DNA from: Gnetum montanum
Lineage: Eukaryota; Streptophyta; Gnetopsida; Gnetales; Gnetaceae
NCBI GenBank assembly: GCA_015680685.1
Contig: MNCI01003446.1
Span: forward strand, 47,513-111,512
Length of the DNA stretch: 64,000 bases
Direction: 5' to 3'
Part shown: one piece after another, positions 1-12,714 of the stretch
How positions within the stretch are numbered: position 1 is the first letter of the stretch
Layout: each line of letters starts with the position of its first letter
Made by a program: the position numbers and the translations under genes
Notes under the pieces: generated by a model
Databases searched by the model: none
What the model saw: only the letters and a program-made list of their open reading frames with translations
Told to the model about the DNA's origin: nothing

Positions 1-1149
1 TTGCAAGATTTAAAGGGTTCAACTAAATTCAAAGGTTCAGGCAAGGATTCACAATGTGTTGCGCATCTCAGCAAGTTTCGTTCCTTTTGGCTAAGGGCTT
101 GTTACGCTACACTACGCAATTCAGCGTAATAGTCCCCAGGAAGACTTAACAAAAATAAAGGATGCACAGCGACAGTAGTTCAAATTTTGAAAGTTTGTTA
201 TGTCACGCTGAATTATGCTATGCAGCGTAATGTGGTACAACACAGCGTAATATAGCACAACACAGCGTAAATGTAAGATAGTTTGCAACACTAAAGACAA
301 GGGAAGATTACGCTAAGTTACGCTTTGGAGCCTAGTGCAGCGTAATGTGGCAAGCTTCAGCTATTGCACATCAAGTCAATGATATTTTGTGGGTCTGGGA
401 CATGCGTCATCTAAACCGCGTTCTTCTCACAATCCTAATCTTATAAATACCCTGGCAAACAATTTTTAAGGGGTATGCAAAAAAGTTGGCAGATTGACAA
501 ATTAGCAGGTTGGCAAGTTTAGCAATTCTAATAGAGCTAAGCAAGACATTGGCAACAGAAGAACATCGATGGTCACAAAGAGAGAAGCCCTTGACTAGAG
601 ATTTCAAGCTAACAAGTACTTTGCTTCGAGCCTCACTACCTTGCACCCAGATTTGGCTAGTAAACAAGGTAGATTGGCATTTTCTTGTTTAATCTCTTAG
701 TAGCTTCCTATTGCTGGCAGATACTTTGTCCAAATCGAAGTCTGTTTTGCAAACCCATCATATTCTTCGTTTTTATATTCATAAGATAGATCCTAGATTT
801 TGGGATCATGCATATCTTTCAGATCCAATTCATTGTGGCTTGTTTACATTAAATTCTGTAATTTTTTTGCATCGTTTACATCGCATTCATTATCTTCAGA
901 GTTCGATCTTATAACAGATTTTGTTTTTCTCATGAATAGATAATATATTTTCGCATCAAATTGTCGCCTCTTCATACAATCGTTAGCAAGTTTACTGATT
1001 AAGTAAGTCCCTGTCTGATCGACAAGACCGTTCAGGGCACCTCAGATTCATTTCTCGAGTATGGCCCTCACGTGGATCTGGGGTTAAAACTATGTATGTG
1101 GAAATTCCTTTGGTGTTTCTAGCAACGGACGTTTTCCGTGCTTACATCA
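1..1149 (+). mobile_element. 3' part of a plus-strand LTR (Tat-like)
   Basis: The stretch has the layout of the LTRs of element B further right: AGCGTAA-rich upstream DNA, then a TATA-like TATAAATA at 442-449, and towards the end an 'aagtccctgtctgatc' block followed by 'cagggcacctcagattc', which parallels the 'aagtccttgg...ccaaggcactctacc' block of the B LTRs. It ends in CA at 1148-1149, exactly where homology to the element A LTR begins. The reading is a right-hand LTR end (solo LTR or 3' LTR) of another element inserted in the LTR of element A. Its left end lies outside the window, so neither the size nor a target duplication can be shown. The small open frames inside match nothing I recognise. 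Confidence 0.5.
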
Positions 1150-1442
1150 GGTACAGTAGCACTCGAATAAAGAGCTATACACTCTTCGAACTCCTTTTGC
1201 GGGTACTTGGAAAATAGTCTAGCTCCTATGGAAATAAACTACAAGATCTTCACTAAAATTTGAACAAAAGTCACCATAATTGCAGTGGGTGCACACATAT
1301 TTATAAGGGAAAATGGACTCTGCGTTGACGAGGCCACGTCAATGCTTGGAAAGATGCATCGACGAGGTCTCATTGCCATGGTTGCATTAACAAGGCTTCA
1401 TCAATGTGGCTCCATTGACATTGTTGACTAGATGCTTCATCA
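1150..1442 (-). repeat. Truncated 3' LTR of element A
   Basis: Positions 1151-1442 align with 13571-13862 with no net gap (constant offset 12420). Shared landmarks are 'agcactcgaataaagag', 'cttcgaactcctt', 'acatatttata' and the final 'gactagatgcttcatca'. On the minus strand the LTR starts TGATGAAGC next to the polypurine tract. The other 565 bp of the LTR are missing and a different LTR end abuts at 1149/1150. Confidence 0.85.
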
Positions 1443-1452
1443 TACCCCCATG
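1443..1452 (-). other. Polypurine tract of element A
   Basis: The minus strand reads CATGGGGGTA directly before the TG that opens the 3' LTR. A purine run at this place primes plus-strand DNA synthesis in LTR retrotransposons. Confidence 0.65.
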
Positions 1453-1459
1453 ACTAAGT

Positions 1460-4400
1460 GAAAACTCATCCTCAAGTTTGTTACAATTTGGAAGGTATGA
1501 GGTTACTAGCGACACACATGGCAAAACACATTGATACACACATTGACGCTAGCAACACACTAAGTGCTAGAGTGTATAGAAAAAATCACAAAGCTGTGGT
1601 GTTCATGGACAAAAAAATTAAACACCTTAACAACAATGGACTCACAACCCCACCGAGATGTTGAAGTTGCTGAAGAGGATCACATAGTTTCTAGTGGCGG
1701 TGGTTCTGATGGGCCCTCACTAGTTTTAGTGCATGTGGTGTTTGAGGTGGTGGTTGTCGTTGTCTTGCAATTGTTGCAACTTTTAGAATTAATTAGAAAA
1801 CCACCAATAGAGGCCTCATTTTATCTTCTTTACTTCTAGGATCATTCACAGTCCAAGTGACTTCACGAATGTGTGCCAAAATAAGAACATCCCAAGGACA
1901 TGTAAGTGTAGGAAATAGCTCCTTTAAATTGACAAACCAAGCAACAAACTATTTTTGTTTAACATCAAATGCTCAGAATGATGCTTACAGTCACTGGTAG
2001 TCATTCATCCATTAGGGTAAGTTCTTGGCAACAGAGCATTGCCCTTCAAATCAGGTGCAAAGAACTTTGAGTTCCGCATTTGTTATTTCCAACTTTTTCT
2101 TTGTCTCATTATGCACCTTGAACTCACCCTCGTATAAAGAGTACAAAGTGCACACTTGCTTCTCAAGGTTTGACCATGGTCTTCCAACTATAAGCATGGC
2201 TAGGTTTGCACAATAAAGGTTGGATAGTTCCATATATTCTATCATTTCTTCAATTTGCAGCTCCTTGAGATGAATCTTAGCTTGGTTGTAAGTGTTTAAT
2301 CCATGAAAGATGGGTTGCCATACCTCACCTCCTTCCCTAAGCTATTAGAGGGTTTGATTCATCTTAGCTTTTACGACTTGGATTTCTTTTTCGTTAGTTT
2401 CTTTTTATAATCCCACTTGGTCCCTGTAGTGATTTTTCACTCATTCAAACTTTAGGGCCTCATTCTTTGAAGCAGAAATTTTAATGGTTGTCTTCTATCT
2501 CAAGGCTCAGACTTCCTCCATTAATAGATTGTGATTTTTAGTAGCCAATCTTCTCACATTAGTGTTTACCCTAGCGAGATCCTCCTACTATTGGTGGATA
2601 AAATCCTTCATTTGTTAATTTTCAAGATCAACATTGCACAAGCAATGAACTTCTGCATTCAACCCAACATTCTTTTGGTGGACCTCTACCAAGTCCTTGT
2701 TTAGATGATAAGAACAAGCTTCAACTAAGGACTTGTCAAAGATCATCGACTCTCACTTGTACTTGACCTTTTAAAGCTTGGTTTGAAGCTATTAAAAAGC
2801 TTCATCTTTGGTGAGTCCACGATTAAGTATAGCCAAATCAACAAGTTGAGCCCTCAGTTGGGCAGCTTCTACAGCTAATCATTGATTGTTTGCCTGAGCT
2901 ACTTTCAATTACTCCTCTAGGATGAGGCACTTGCCCTTTGCCAAGAGTAGCTCTGACTAGGTTGTAGTGATGTTGTCTAGAAGCTTAAATACATTCGAAA
3001 GTGATTGCCTAGGTCCCACTAATCGGTCCAAAAATTCTTCATGTTGGGTTGCATTGAATCTGCCACTCCAAGTACCTGCAAATGTCTGCACATCTCTAAG
3101 TCCATGTACATCTAGTACAGGCACTGTAGGTGCATTGAGAGCTATGGCAATCAAATTAGTAACCACTTCTGCTACGACTTCCTATCCTTGGTGTTGCATT
3201 ACCAGGATAGTTGCCCCATCACTTTCTTCCAAGTGCACTAAGAAAGTAGTAGCATTTCCTATAATTTCTGGAAATAATTATTTGGTCATTGACACCATTA
3301 CTTCTCAAGTGCTAGGGTCTATTCTTGTGGGCACTTGTATTCATAGGGAAGAAAGCATCGGCCCTACCCTCTCCAGTGAGCTCACAAATCGAGCCACTTG
3401 TTCTAGATGGCTCAAGGTAGGACAATACACAGAAGGGTCTCTATCACTATTGGTTCCAGCTTGTTCCTCCTGTTGATGCAAGAGCGACTATCAGATCTCA
3501 TGTATGCGCTTTACGACTATGCTTATGTAGGTGATGGAGCTAGTTGTTACTCTTCCTCCATTCATGTTGTGGTAGGTGTTTTATCTTTCATCATTTCACA
3601 CCATGAGGTAATTGGGACGTGACGAAGTGTGTTATTGACATAGCATGCTATCCCTACCCGTTTTGCATAGCTTTCTGATTAGGCATGAAAAGGGCAAAGC
3701 TCATCTCCCATGTTCATTTTCTATGAATCATTTCTCTATTTCTAGAAAGAGTAACTATGGAAGGTTGATAGGGAATTCTTCTCTTAGAGTGGCACATGCA
3801 TGAGCAGAGAAGGCTATGATTATGGTGGGTCTTACTATTGGATTTAAGTGGTAAGATGTAATTTTGAAGTAAACCCTCTATGTGGTGGTTAATGTGCCAA
3901 AATTCTTACTGTCTATCCCATAGCATTGCCTGGCCCACTTCCCTTTCACCTTAGGATCTACTTGTTTTGAAATTTCTACCACATCAACCCCAGTCTCAGG
4001 AAACCCAAGAGCTTGTGTGATTGCCTCTGCAGAGTAAGACACATAGATCTCCTTGATTCTTACTCATGACCCTAGCTATTGATTTGTCTAGAAGAGATAG
4101 GTTTTTTCTAGATGCCATTCACCACTGGATGTGATGATTGGCCACATAGGAGAATTTTGCAACTAAGTTCTAATTTCTTTTGGCACATTTTCTAGAAATG
4201 GTCCAAAGTTTAATTCTTCAAGAATCATTCGTTGTAGCTCTTTTAGCTTAATAAAGTTAAGCCAGGCCCTGGTTAATGTTACCTCAAGCTATGGCACTCT
4301 TATTGGAGTCTCATCCACACACGATTATTTTGTGGAGACTTCTTCTTCAGAAATTTGATAAATAGATTCCATGTCAGGTTCCTCATAGAGAGGGCTAGTT

Positions 4401-4650
4401 GCATGTGAGCCCTGAGGTCACGTGCCCCATTTCCTTTCGGTTCTAGGTCATTTGTCCCGAGGTTGTGATAGTCCTTCTTCCCTTGGATGCCTTGGTTTTG
4501 GTTCCATTTGTAGTCATAGCATAACCATGAATTAAAATGTGTGTGTGTTTCCAAAAATGGTAATAATATACCTTCCCCTGATGGCTCGACTATGATAGTG
4601 ACACGTGCATCCTCTTTGATCTAAGGTGGTGTATGTAAACCGTTAGACAT
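1460..4650 (-). pseudogene. Broken ORF in env position of element A, plant-transposon-like domain
   Basis: Reading the minus strand, a start codon at 4650 (MSNGLHT) opens a coding-like region that can be followed, with stops and frame changes, to about 2050. Around 4260-3700 it carries LKELQRMILEELNFGPFLE, then EAITQALGFPETGVDVVE, then YHLNPIVRPT, and finally LPFSCLIRKLC. That order of motifs resembles the 'putative plant transposon protein' domain found in ORFs beside plant Ty3/gypsy elements. After it come segments such as SHLEQVARFVSSLERVGP and a heptad-rich coiled coil (RQSLSNVFKLLDNITTT, AQLRAQLVDLAILNRGL). The position after integrase is that of the env-like ORF in Athila elements. I saw no signal peptide or membrane anchor, so true env identity is not supported. 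Confidence 0.55.
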
Positions 4651-6690
4651 GGCTATCTAGAGTGTAGTTGAAGTGTTAAAAAAACAATGAAATATGATGA
4701 ATTAAAGCTAATTCTTTAATTAACCCTAATAGGTGTTAAGTCTTCAATGCATTAAGTCATGAATTAGCCATATTGTCACAATATATAGAATCATGGGCCC
4801 CCATGACGCAGAGCATACCTCCGATAGTAAAACGGTGAAAGAACAGTTGGATGTGGACAAATGGTAGGAAGGTTATGTGCTTGGGAAGGAGAGTGGACAT
4901 AGAAAAAAATCAAAAAACTCCCCTAGAATTATGAAAAAATGGACAAAAGTTAAGGCATAATGTGCGTAGATATATTTTTGTTCAGATGCATCGACGGGGC
5001 AACATAAACGGGGCTGTGTAAACACATGTGGCTACGTATACAGGGCCACATCGATGTAGCTATTCAACTATGTTGACCACCATTGACCAATGAATTAAAG
5101 GTCAAAATCTGCAAATTTTAGCACAAAACTAGAGTCATTCAAGAGCTCAGTGATCTAAGAACAGCATGAAAAAAAGAGGAAGGGATGTCGATTGCAAAAG
5201 AAGAGTCAAATTCAGGAGAACATCATAATATGGAGCTTGAGCAATGGAGAGCCTCACAATGGATAGCATAGAAATGATTGTTGTATTATATTAGAGTAGG
5301 AGATTAACAAGTGGAACCAAAGGATATGCAAGTGGATCCTCTCCATAGCAAGCTTCAGCCTTATTTGCCCTTGCACATCTTCAACGTAGAAGTCTATGAA
5401 TCCCATAGTTAATTAATGGCCGCCGAGAGTTAATACTCATATCTCCAAGAACTAACCAAATGATTTAAAAGTACCAACAAACAAAGATACACGATCAAAA
5501 CATGGAACCAATAGTGAGGTCAGTAACGGAGAGTAGTTGGTGAGGGGGAGAGTGTGTGGAATGGAGTTCCAAGATCAAGATTGATAAAGCTCCTTTGTGA
5601 AGCATGTGGTTAGGTGACCTGATAAGAATCCATGCCAGGTTTGGATCAAGACCAACCATTTCCAGTGATATCGCAGTGATGGACTAATACCAACCCACCC
5701 ATTCAAGACATACACATGCCTCCAAAGACCAAATCCCATTCCTTATAGAGAAGAAAACGGAAGTAGCAAGTAAGGAAGGGCCTTAGTTAGAGGGGACCCT
5801 TAGGCCTGGGTAACATGGCTTTTGAGTCCCATAATTAGTGCTTGTAGCCCATTATTTGATCCAAGGGTGTGTTTTGAATTCCCATTCTTGTTGTTTTTGT
5901 TATTGTTCATTTTTCTCTTGTGAATGGGAATCACACCATGCAAGGATATAGTGGTTGGTCCAAGGGATGTTCTTTGAATTCCCTTTGTTTTTTTTTTCAA
6001 ATGGGAACCACACCATGCAAGGACATGTTAGCTTCCTATGATATGTTGATATGGAATCGGAAGGAATCCATGAGGGCATCAATGCAAGAGAGATCATGGA
6101 AGGATATGTAGTGCACCACATCCCCTTGAAGTCACACCCTATTCCTTACCACTTCGATCTTTCCCAAGACTAGAATCCACCAAGGCCAAAGATTTGTTAG
6201 AGTTGATTAATGGAAAAGGGACTATACTTCTCTTGATCCTGGGACACCATAGAAAAGTGTGAGTGGTTAGGTGTCATGGACTCACTGCTTGTTGCATGAA
6301 AGAAAGTGTAACTTAGTTTTCTAAAACCAAAATGCTAAGGTAAGAACTAGATATAATAGGCAAACCATAATAAGGAAATCCCTGTTGGGAGCAACCATCA
6401 CACCATTGCATCCTGTGGCAATAAGATGGCTTTATTAGTGAAAATAAATAGAGGAAAATAAAATAAAATAGATCAAAACAACTAAATGTGAAATATATTT
6501 ATATATAAAAAAGAGAAAGAGTAGGTAAGAAATGTTAAATGTACAAACAATGGTGTAAAATAGAAAATATAGAAAAGACCTGAGAAGCCAAGACAACTAT
6601 TTTAGCATGGGTAACGATCTTCCCCAAAACTAAGCTTAGAGGAGGAGATTTGAAAGATGGAGTGTGGTCAACCACTTGGCAAAGTGGTAG
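4651..6690. other. Non-coding spacer of element A
   Basis: About 2 kb lie between the env-position ORF and the end of integrase. I find no conserved protein in either strand. A short stretch around 4985-5100 (gcatcgacggggcaac, gttgaccaccattgacc) echoes the 'gttgacgaggccac' motif of the element A LTR and may be an LTR fragment or a diverged duplication. The spacer is AT-rich from 6420 to 6560. Confidence 0.5.
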
Positions 6691-6699
6691 CGACATTGA

Positions 6700-7690
6700 T
6701 TTGGTGTAGTTCATGGAAGGGTTTTAATTGTTGCATGTTAACCAACTGCATTTTTGTTGGGTCTTCAGGTTTTTGTATGAGTAGGGCCCTGGATGGAAAG
6801 GTCTCGAAAAAAATATAAGGTCCCTCCCACAGTGTTTGAAACTTGGTTCATTGTGGCACATGTGTGGGGTTCCAATAGAGAACCTTATCTCCACGTTGAA
6901 ATGTTACCTTTTGAATCCTAAGGTCATGACATTGTTTGTTATATGCCTTATGCACCTCATTTGATGATAGGGCTACTAATCGATTCTCATCTAGCACATT
7001 TAAGTTGATGAGTCATTCTCATTGTGCTAGGGGTAAGTCAAGACCTAAGTCACTTGTAGTGGATAGTGTTCAGAGTTCTACCTGAATTAGGAGTATTGGT
7101 AGTTTTCTGTACACCAACTCGTAATAGGATTAGCCTATAGGAAGTTTTCAGGTTGAGCGGTAGGCCTAGAGGGCATTGTTAAGTTTTGTGCTCCAATCCC
7201 TCCTGTATTTGCTAATAGTCCTAGTTAGGATCTTTGTAATCTCCCAGTTTGTGACTTCAGCTTTCCCATTAGCTTGGGGGTGATAGGGTGTCATTAGTTT
7301 ATGTTCTACTACTAAATGTTGCATGAGTTTATGAAAAGTAGCACCCATGAAGTGAGTGTCATTATTTGAAACGAGTGCACATGGCATCCCAAACCTATTC
7401 ATGATTTGCTGTTGAAAAAAATGTGTGGTTATGGTTGAAGAACAGTCAGTGATGGCTGCCACCTCTACCCACTTTGTATATTAGTCTACCACAATAATAA
7501 TGTATGCCTTCCCATTTAACATGGATGCGATGGGGCCCATGAAGTTGATGCCCCAAATGTCAAAGGGCTCTAGTGGTTGAATCCACTATTGAGGTTCCTT
7601 CATTCTTGATGTCATCCCATCATCTCTTTTACATTGATCATAGGAGCGAACAAACCATTGAGCATCTCTAAAGAGTGTAGGTTAGTAGTA
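6700..7690 (-). pseudogene. Integrase of element A (inactive)
   Basis: The frame starts near 7685 with LFRDAQWFVRSYDQCKR, a remnant of the zinc-binding N-terminus, continues into EPFDIWGINFMGPIAS, then FGMPCALVSNNDTHFMGATF, HKLMTPYHPQANGKAEVTNW and, near 6720, a C-terminal stretch ending MQQLKP. This is the DDE core of a Ty3/gypsy integrase, which inserts the cDNA into the genome. The first conserved Asp is Asn (WGIN for WGID) and the second is also Asn (SNND for SDxG); only the Glu of KAEV remains. Stops interrupt the frame at several points. The protein would be catalytically dead even if translated. Confidence 0.8.
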
Positions 7691-7989
7691 TCCTATGAGT
7701 AGGATCTTAATGGCTATGTGCCTTCCTACATAATGGCCACCACAAGGGCCCTCATGAGCATCCTGAAGGATGCATAGTTGATCTGCATTAGGGATGCACT
7801 ATCAAACCAAGCCATCCGCACACACCTTGTAAATGTGTCCATTAATTTCTGTGAAGTGCTTGGCTATGTGAAGAAATTGTTGTTTCTTTCAATGATCCAA
7901 CTCCTTTGGTAGCTCTTGTGTAAGAAGGTAAGTAAGGATGTCTCTAAATAAATTTTATCCTATGGTTACCTCCTTCACAATTGCTCTAG

Positions 7990-8450
7990 CAAAGAGGAGT
8001 TCATTTGAAAAATGATTAGAGAGTGGGCTCTCCTCCTCCATGCTGTGCCATCGTAACCGAGACAATTGATTAGCAACCACATTCTCAGTTTCATTTTTGT
8101 CTACTAACCACATTCTCAGTTTCATTTTTGTCTACCATAGTAAGATCGAATTCTTGAAGTATCATGAGCCACCATATGACATGGGGGCTCACTGTTGGTT
8201 TATTCATAAGGAACCAGATGGCATTATGATCTGTATGCATAAACACATTGTATACGAGCACATGGTGTCATAACTTTTCCAAGGTGAACATCACTACCAT
8301 TAATTCGTTTTTAGTGGTGGTGTAATTTAGATGAGCACCCATAACACTTTGGCCTACATAGTGGATGTAATATGGATGCTTTTGATTATCCAACTGCATG
8401 AGCATGACCCCCAATGCATAATTAGATGCATCCATCATGATGTGAAATGG
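7990..8450 (-). pseudogene. RNase H domain of element A
   Basis: The minus strand encodes KPFHIMMDASNYALGVMLMQ, HLNYTTTKNELMVVMFTLEK and VFMHTDHNAIWFLMNK, the usual blocks of the Ty3/gypsy RNase H that removes the RNA template after reverse transcription. It lies between RT and integrase. A 31-bp tandem duplication at 8075-8136 repeats the VDKNETENVV segment and changes the frame, an element-specific lesion. There is no second, archaeal-type RNase H here, unlike in elements B and C. Confidence 0.75.
8075..8136. repeat. 31-bp tandem duplication in RNase H of element A
   Basis: The unit starting 'aaccacattctcagttt' occurs at 8075-8105 and again at 8106-8136 with one mismatch at the end. It reads like a replication slip or strand-transfer duplication. 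Confidence 0.9.
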
Positions 8451-9260
8451 TTTGCACCAATCAGGTGCTTGTAGAATTGGAGTCTCTATGAGTTTTTACT
8501 TTAGCATTTAGAATGTAGACTCACATTCCCTAGTCCAGAAAAATAGAGCATCTTTCTTTGTCAGCTCCACCAATGGTTTGGCGATCTTTGAGAAATTATT
8601 GATGAAGCACTGGTAGTAGCCAATGTGTCCAAGGAACGATTGGATGTCCCTTACAGTTCTCAGTTGACTGGTAATTCCTTGGATAACCTTGATTTTCTCA
8701 AGATCCACTCCAATCCTTCTTGTGAAATTTGATGCCCCAAAACAATGCCTTCTTGGACCATTAGGTGGCTCTTTTGCTAATTGAACCGTAAGTTAGTTTC
8801 TACACATTACTTCAAAACTTGCTCAAGGTAGTCCAAGGCTTGCTTGAATGTTGCTTCATAGGTGGAGAAGTCATCCATAAAAACTTCTACAACATTGCCA
8901 ATTTTCTCCTGGAAGATGCTAAGGATAAGGCATTGAAAGGTTGCAGGCGCATTACGCAACCTAAAGGACATCTTCCTATATGTGAAAGTTTCCTAGGGAC
9001 GCATAAACATTTTCTTAGCCTAGTCCTTTGGTGTAGTTTGGATTTGGTTATAGCCACTGTAACCATCCAGGAAGCTGTAGTAACAATGCCTCGAAATGGT
9101 ATCCAACACTTGGTCCACAAATGGAAGTGGAAAATGATCCTTAAAGGTTTCCATATTTAGTAATCGAAAATCAATATATACTCTTCATTTTCCATCCTTT
9201 TTGGCACAATAACAAGTGGGCTAATCCACTTGCTATTTGCAATAGGGTAGATGAATATCA
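8451..9260 (-). pseudogene. Reverse transcriptase of element A
   Basis: From about 9215 downwards the minus strand reads AKKDGKWRVYIDFRLLN, DHFPLPFVDQVLDTISRH, YSFLDGYSGYNQIQ, then VVEVFMDDFSTY and, at 8508-8708, DIQSFLGHIGYYQCFINNFS. These are the consecutive RT motifs of Ty3/gypsy pol. The polymerase box FMDD keeps both aspartates. Stops and frameshifts elsewhere break the frame. The enzyme copies element RNA into DNA in the virus-like particle; this copy cannot make a full product. Confidence 0.8.
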
Positions 9261-9889
9261 CCTTTAGAATTGCTCAATTTCATCCTTGACGATTTGTTTA
9301 AGTTTGGGATTCAATCATCTTTGCAGTTGTTGTCATGGCTTCATGGAAAGGTTGATATAGATTCAATGTTGGCATACCCTAGGATCAATCCTTGTTAACT
9401 CAAGATATGACCATGCAAATGCAATCAACCACTTATTCACCATCCTTAGCAACCTTTTTTTTGCTCTGGAACAAGAGTGGCATTGATTATTACCCACTTA
9501 TTATTCTGTAAGAATGCATATTCTAGATTAACTAGTAAGTGTTTTAGTTCTAGGGGCTCCTATTTAAAGCTTTTAGAGATCTGCAACTTTCCCCAATTAG
9601 TAGCATCATTAGTAGTGGAAATTTGTTGATGGAACTATTTTGGTTTGTCTATGCTCCTCATATAGGTACATACAAGGCTGTCAGGGGATTCCATGCATAG
9701 GGTGCTGCTATCAAAATCAGCAATGAGCCACTGGGTGCCTTTTTGGTTAGTGGCTACTACATACATGCATCATTGAATTTGTGATTTGGTCACACACTAA
9801 CTACATGCTTGAATGGATGTCTTCTTAACAAACCAAAGTTGCTACACATAGTTGCACCCAAAGTCATGGTATGTGATGCATGGAACATG

Positions 9890-10350
9890 CTTCTTCTTGA
9901 TCTTCCCAAAAGGATTTTCCTTGGAAATTTCAAGGGAGAGATCTCAGAGTCCTAAACATGCATCCACCATGCTAAGCCATGCTCTTCCCATTATAATTGG
10001 GAAGTTCCCCTTGCAATTATCGATATGGATTACTAGGAAATTAGTAGGGTAGGACCACCTAGAAATGGTGGTCACAATATCTTCTACTAATCCCAAAGGG
10101 ACAGTGATAGATTGGTTTGCCAACTTGAGCCAAATGTTGCTTTTCTTCAACAGAGGTAGGTTTCAAGTCTTATACATGTCATCTAAAATTAAGTTGATAC
10201 ATGACCTTGAATCCAAAAGAGCTTTGCATGGCCTATTCCCTACTACCTGAAGGTATATGAGAGAGCTTCCTAAATCAGCCAATTTCTGAGGGAGATGACC
10301 TACCTTGATCCAGTCCATCACAGCATGTGTTAACATGATAGTTTGCACAT
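9890..10350 (-). pseudogene. Retropepsin protease of element A
   Basis: The minus strand encodes VGNRPCKALLDSRSCINLI, where DSR stands in the place of the catalytic D-S/T-G, followed by about 70 residues ending FPIIMGRAWLSMVDA, the counterpart of the family's closing 'LGRPWL' motif. Retropepsin cuts the Gag-Pol polyprotein. The changed active-site triplet and a stop between the two halves make it inactive. Between the protease and RT (about 9260-9890) the frame is weakly coding with many stops. Confidence 0.7.
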
Positions 10351-10979
10351 TAGAAGGTGTTTGTTTCGAAAGTTGCTCAAAGGATTGAGTATTAGAGGTA
10401 GTTGGAGATGCAGGGGTACTGGCCGTAGGTGAATGTGAGGGTGTGTTTAGGTTATTAAGCTAAAAAAAGGGCTATTTCCATGGTTTTGATTTCAACCCAC
10501 TTGACTAAGATGCCAGTTGTAAATTAATGGCCCTCATGGCATTACATTGCTATGGCTATGGAGGTATTTCTCCCTGCATGGGTGGAGCAAGAGGTAGCTG
10601 AGTTGAAGGCTAATGGGTAGGCATGGCAGAAGAAGGTGGTAGAGGATAGTACAAATGTGGGCTTTCTCTCCTAGGTGATAGAGATTGGGCCCGAAAGTAT
10701 TCTAGAGGGTAGTAAGGATTTTGGAAGGTTATGTGACTAGAAGAGTCCCACAGGAATATTGGCTGCTAAATGTTGTACCCATAAGGATCCAACTGCCGGT
10801 AAGGGTACTACTTCCTTGGGGGTGGCATCCCCCATGACTTCAGGTGTTTCCATTGTTGGTAGTGCTCATATGGTTATGGCAGAGCTCCACTTGGATAATA
10901 TCCCTATTGCTAGTAGAATTACCTAGAATTGCCTTGGGGATAAGGAAATCTTTAGGGTGTTTTCTTTTTGCTAAGTGAG

Positions 10980-12714
10980 TATTCAGATCATACACCTTAG
11001 ACTCTTGCAAATGTGACACCATGAGGCAACATCTCTTAGGATTTTCATACTTGCATATGTCACATCCATCATCTTCCTTAGTATCAGAGTCTAAAACTTA
11101 TTCTATTGTAGCAACTTTGCCCTTACCTTTGTGGTAGGCATGTTTAGCATCTTTTCTCCTTCATCGATCCAGATCATTACTTTGCTCTTTGGATTCTTCT
11201 GTGATTTTTAAAAAACTTTGGAATTTTTCATCCAAAGAATCCAACATCTTGTTCACCTTGGCTAAAATTTCAAAATTGAATTTTTGTATGGGCAAGGTCT
11301 TCCTATTCACCACTGCATCTAGTGATGATTCTTCCTCATCTTCACAAAATTGGACTTCCCTCTTTCAGATGGAAGGGTCCCAATTATATTCCTCTACACT
11401 TTCCTACTTTCATAGTTCTCCCTCTTCCTTGGCTACCTACTTAATTAATCATTGAATCTAATGAGCCCTTAACTTGGATAACCATTTTTGAGCATAAATG
11501 CCAAGGGTCCTTATTTTGAAACAGAGCCCATCTATGACATGGCAAAGTTATCCTTGCTAAGAGTAGCCATGACCAGGGCATAGGTGCAACAAGGAGTAAT
11601 ATCTGTCCATGATTGCATCCAATGGTTCATGGCTACCTTTTTTCCACTCCTGAATTTGTTGTCTTAGATTGGACACTCTAAAGTAAGTTTGGTATTTTTC
11701 ATTAAAGAGCTCCAACATCATACTCCATCACCTGATTGATTCTGGATCCAAAGACTAGTACCAACTTTCTTCTTCCTTGATGAGTATTCAAGAAAATAGC
11801 TTAGGTTTCTGCCATTCATTTTCAATATTCTGCAGGGTGTAGACATCATGAAATTCTTGTAAGTGAGTTTTTGGATCACAATTATATCTCACTTAAAATC
11901 TAGAAATGTTGCTCATATCAAGGTTCTTGATTCAACTATCTCTCAAGTTCCTAGTAGGTATGTGAACTACCTCTGCTATGTTGAGCATGCTTCAAGTGGC
12001 AAGTAGTAGTTCATCAAAATCATGGTCCCGATGATGGCCATGGCATCTATGATGGTCTCTGCTACCTCTTCTTTTGTGACGGTGAGTCTCCCATGACCAC
12101 TCACACCCATGGTCATGTCGTTCCCATTGGCCTTCTTGATCATGTTGGTTTCTGTGATCACCATCATCATGATCTCTCCTACAATAGTTGCAATCAAAGT
12201 CCAAACCCAATGAAGATAAGGTGGAACAAGAGGATGGAGAAGAGGGGGGAGAATTGCCACCCTCATGGTGTCGATCCCCTCCTCTTTCATGATGATCGCC
12301 TCGATCTTCACGTCCATCTTCACCTCTTCCATAATCTCCTCTGTGAGATCCCTCATCATCTTGGAACTCCTGATCACTTGATCCTTTACTCCACATAATA
12401 GATCGTATGTTCTAACATGGGGGAGGAGATTCGGAAGAACAGGAACCATGAGAAACAGGTTCCTCATCATCGTGTTGGTCCTACAAGAACAAAGGGTTAT
12501 TGAACCATTTTCCCTTTTCTCGTTCATAGTTTTTTGCCTATTGCTAGTTCCATTTACGTTGCACCTTAGTTGGATGATAGTCCTGATAATTGTGATCCTC
12601 CATAATGTACTCTTGACCTTGGTCCTGAATGCCAAATCTAGTGAGAGTTTGGAGTAGCATTCTAGGAACTGATTGATCAGGGGCAATATAATGTTGTCCT
12701 CCATGTCCTGCCAT
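10980..12714 (-). pseudogene. Gag of element A
   Basis: A start codon at 12714 (MAGHGGQHYIAPDQS) opens a frame that continues as a very polar His/Asp/Arg/Gly-rich linker (about 12396-11992, for instance HRGDYGRGEDGREDRGDHHE) and then into a capsid-like region: LDMSNISRF, CDPKTHLQEFHDVYTLQ, IENEWQKPKLFS, then ELFNEKYQTYFRVSNLRQQ. Near 11050 a Cys-rich stretch (GCDICKYENPKRCC) may be a degenerate zinc knuckle. Gag packages the element RNA. Its position just after the primer-binding site and before the protease supports the call. Several in-frame stops are present. Confidence 0.65.
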
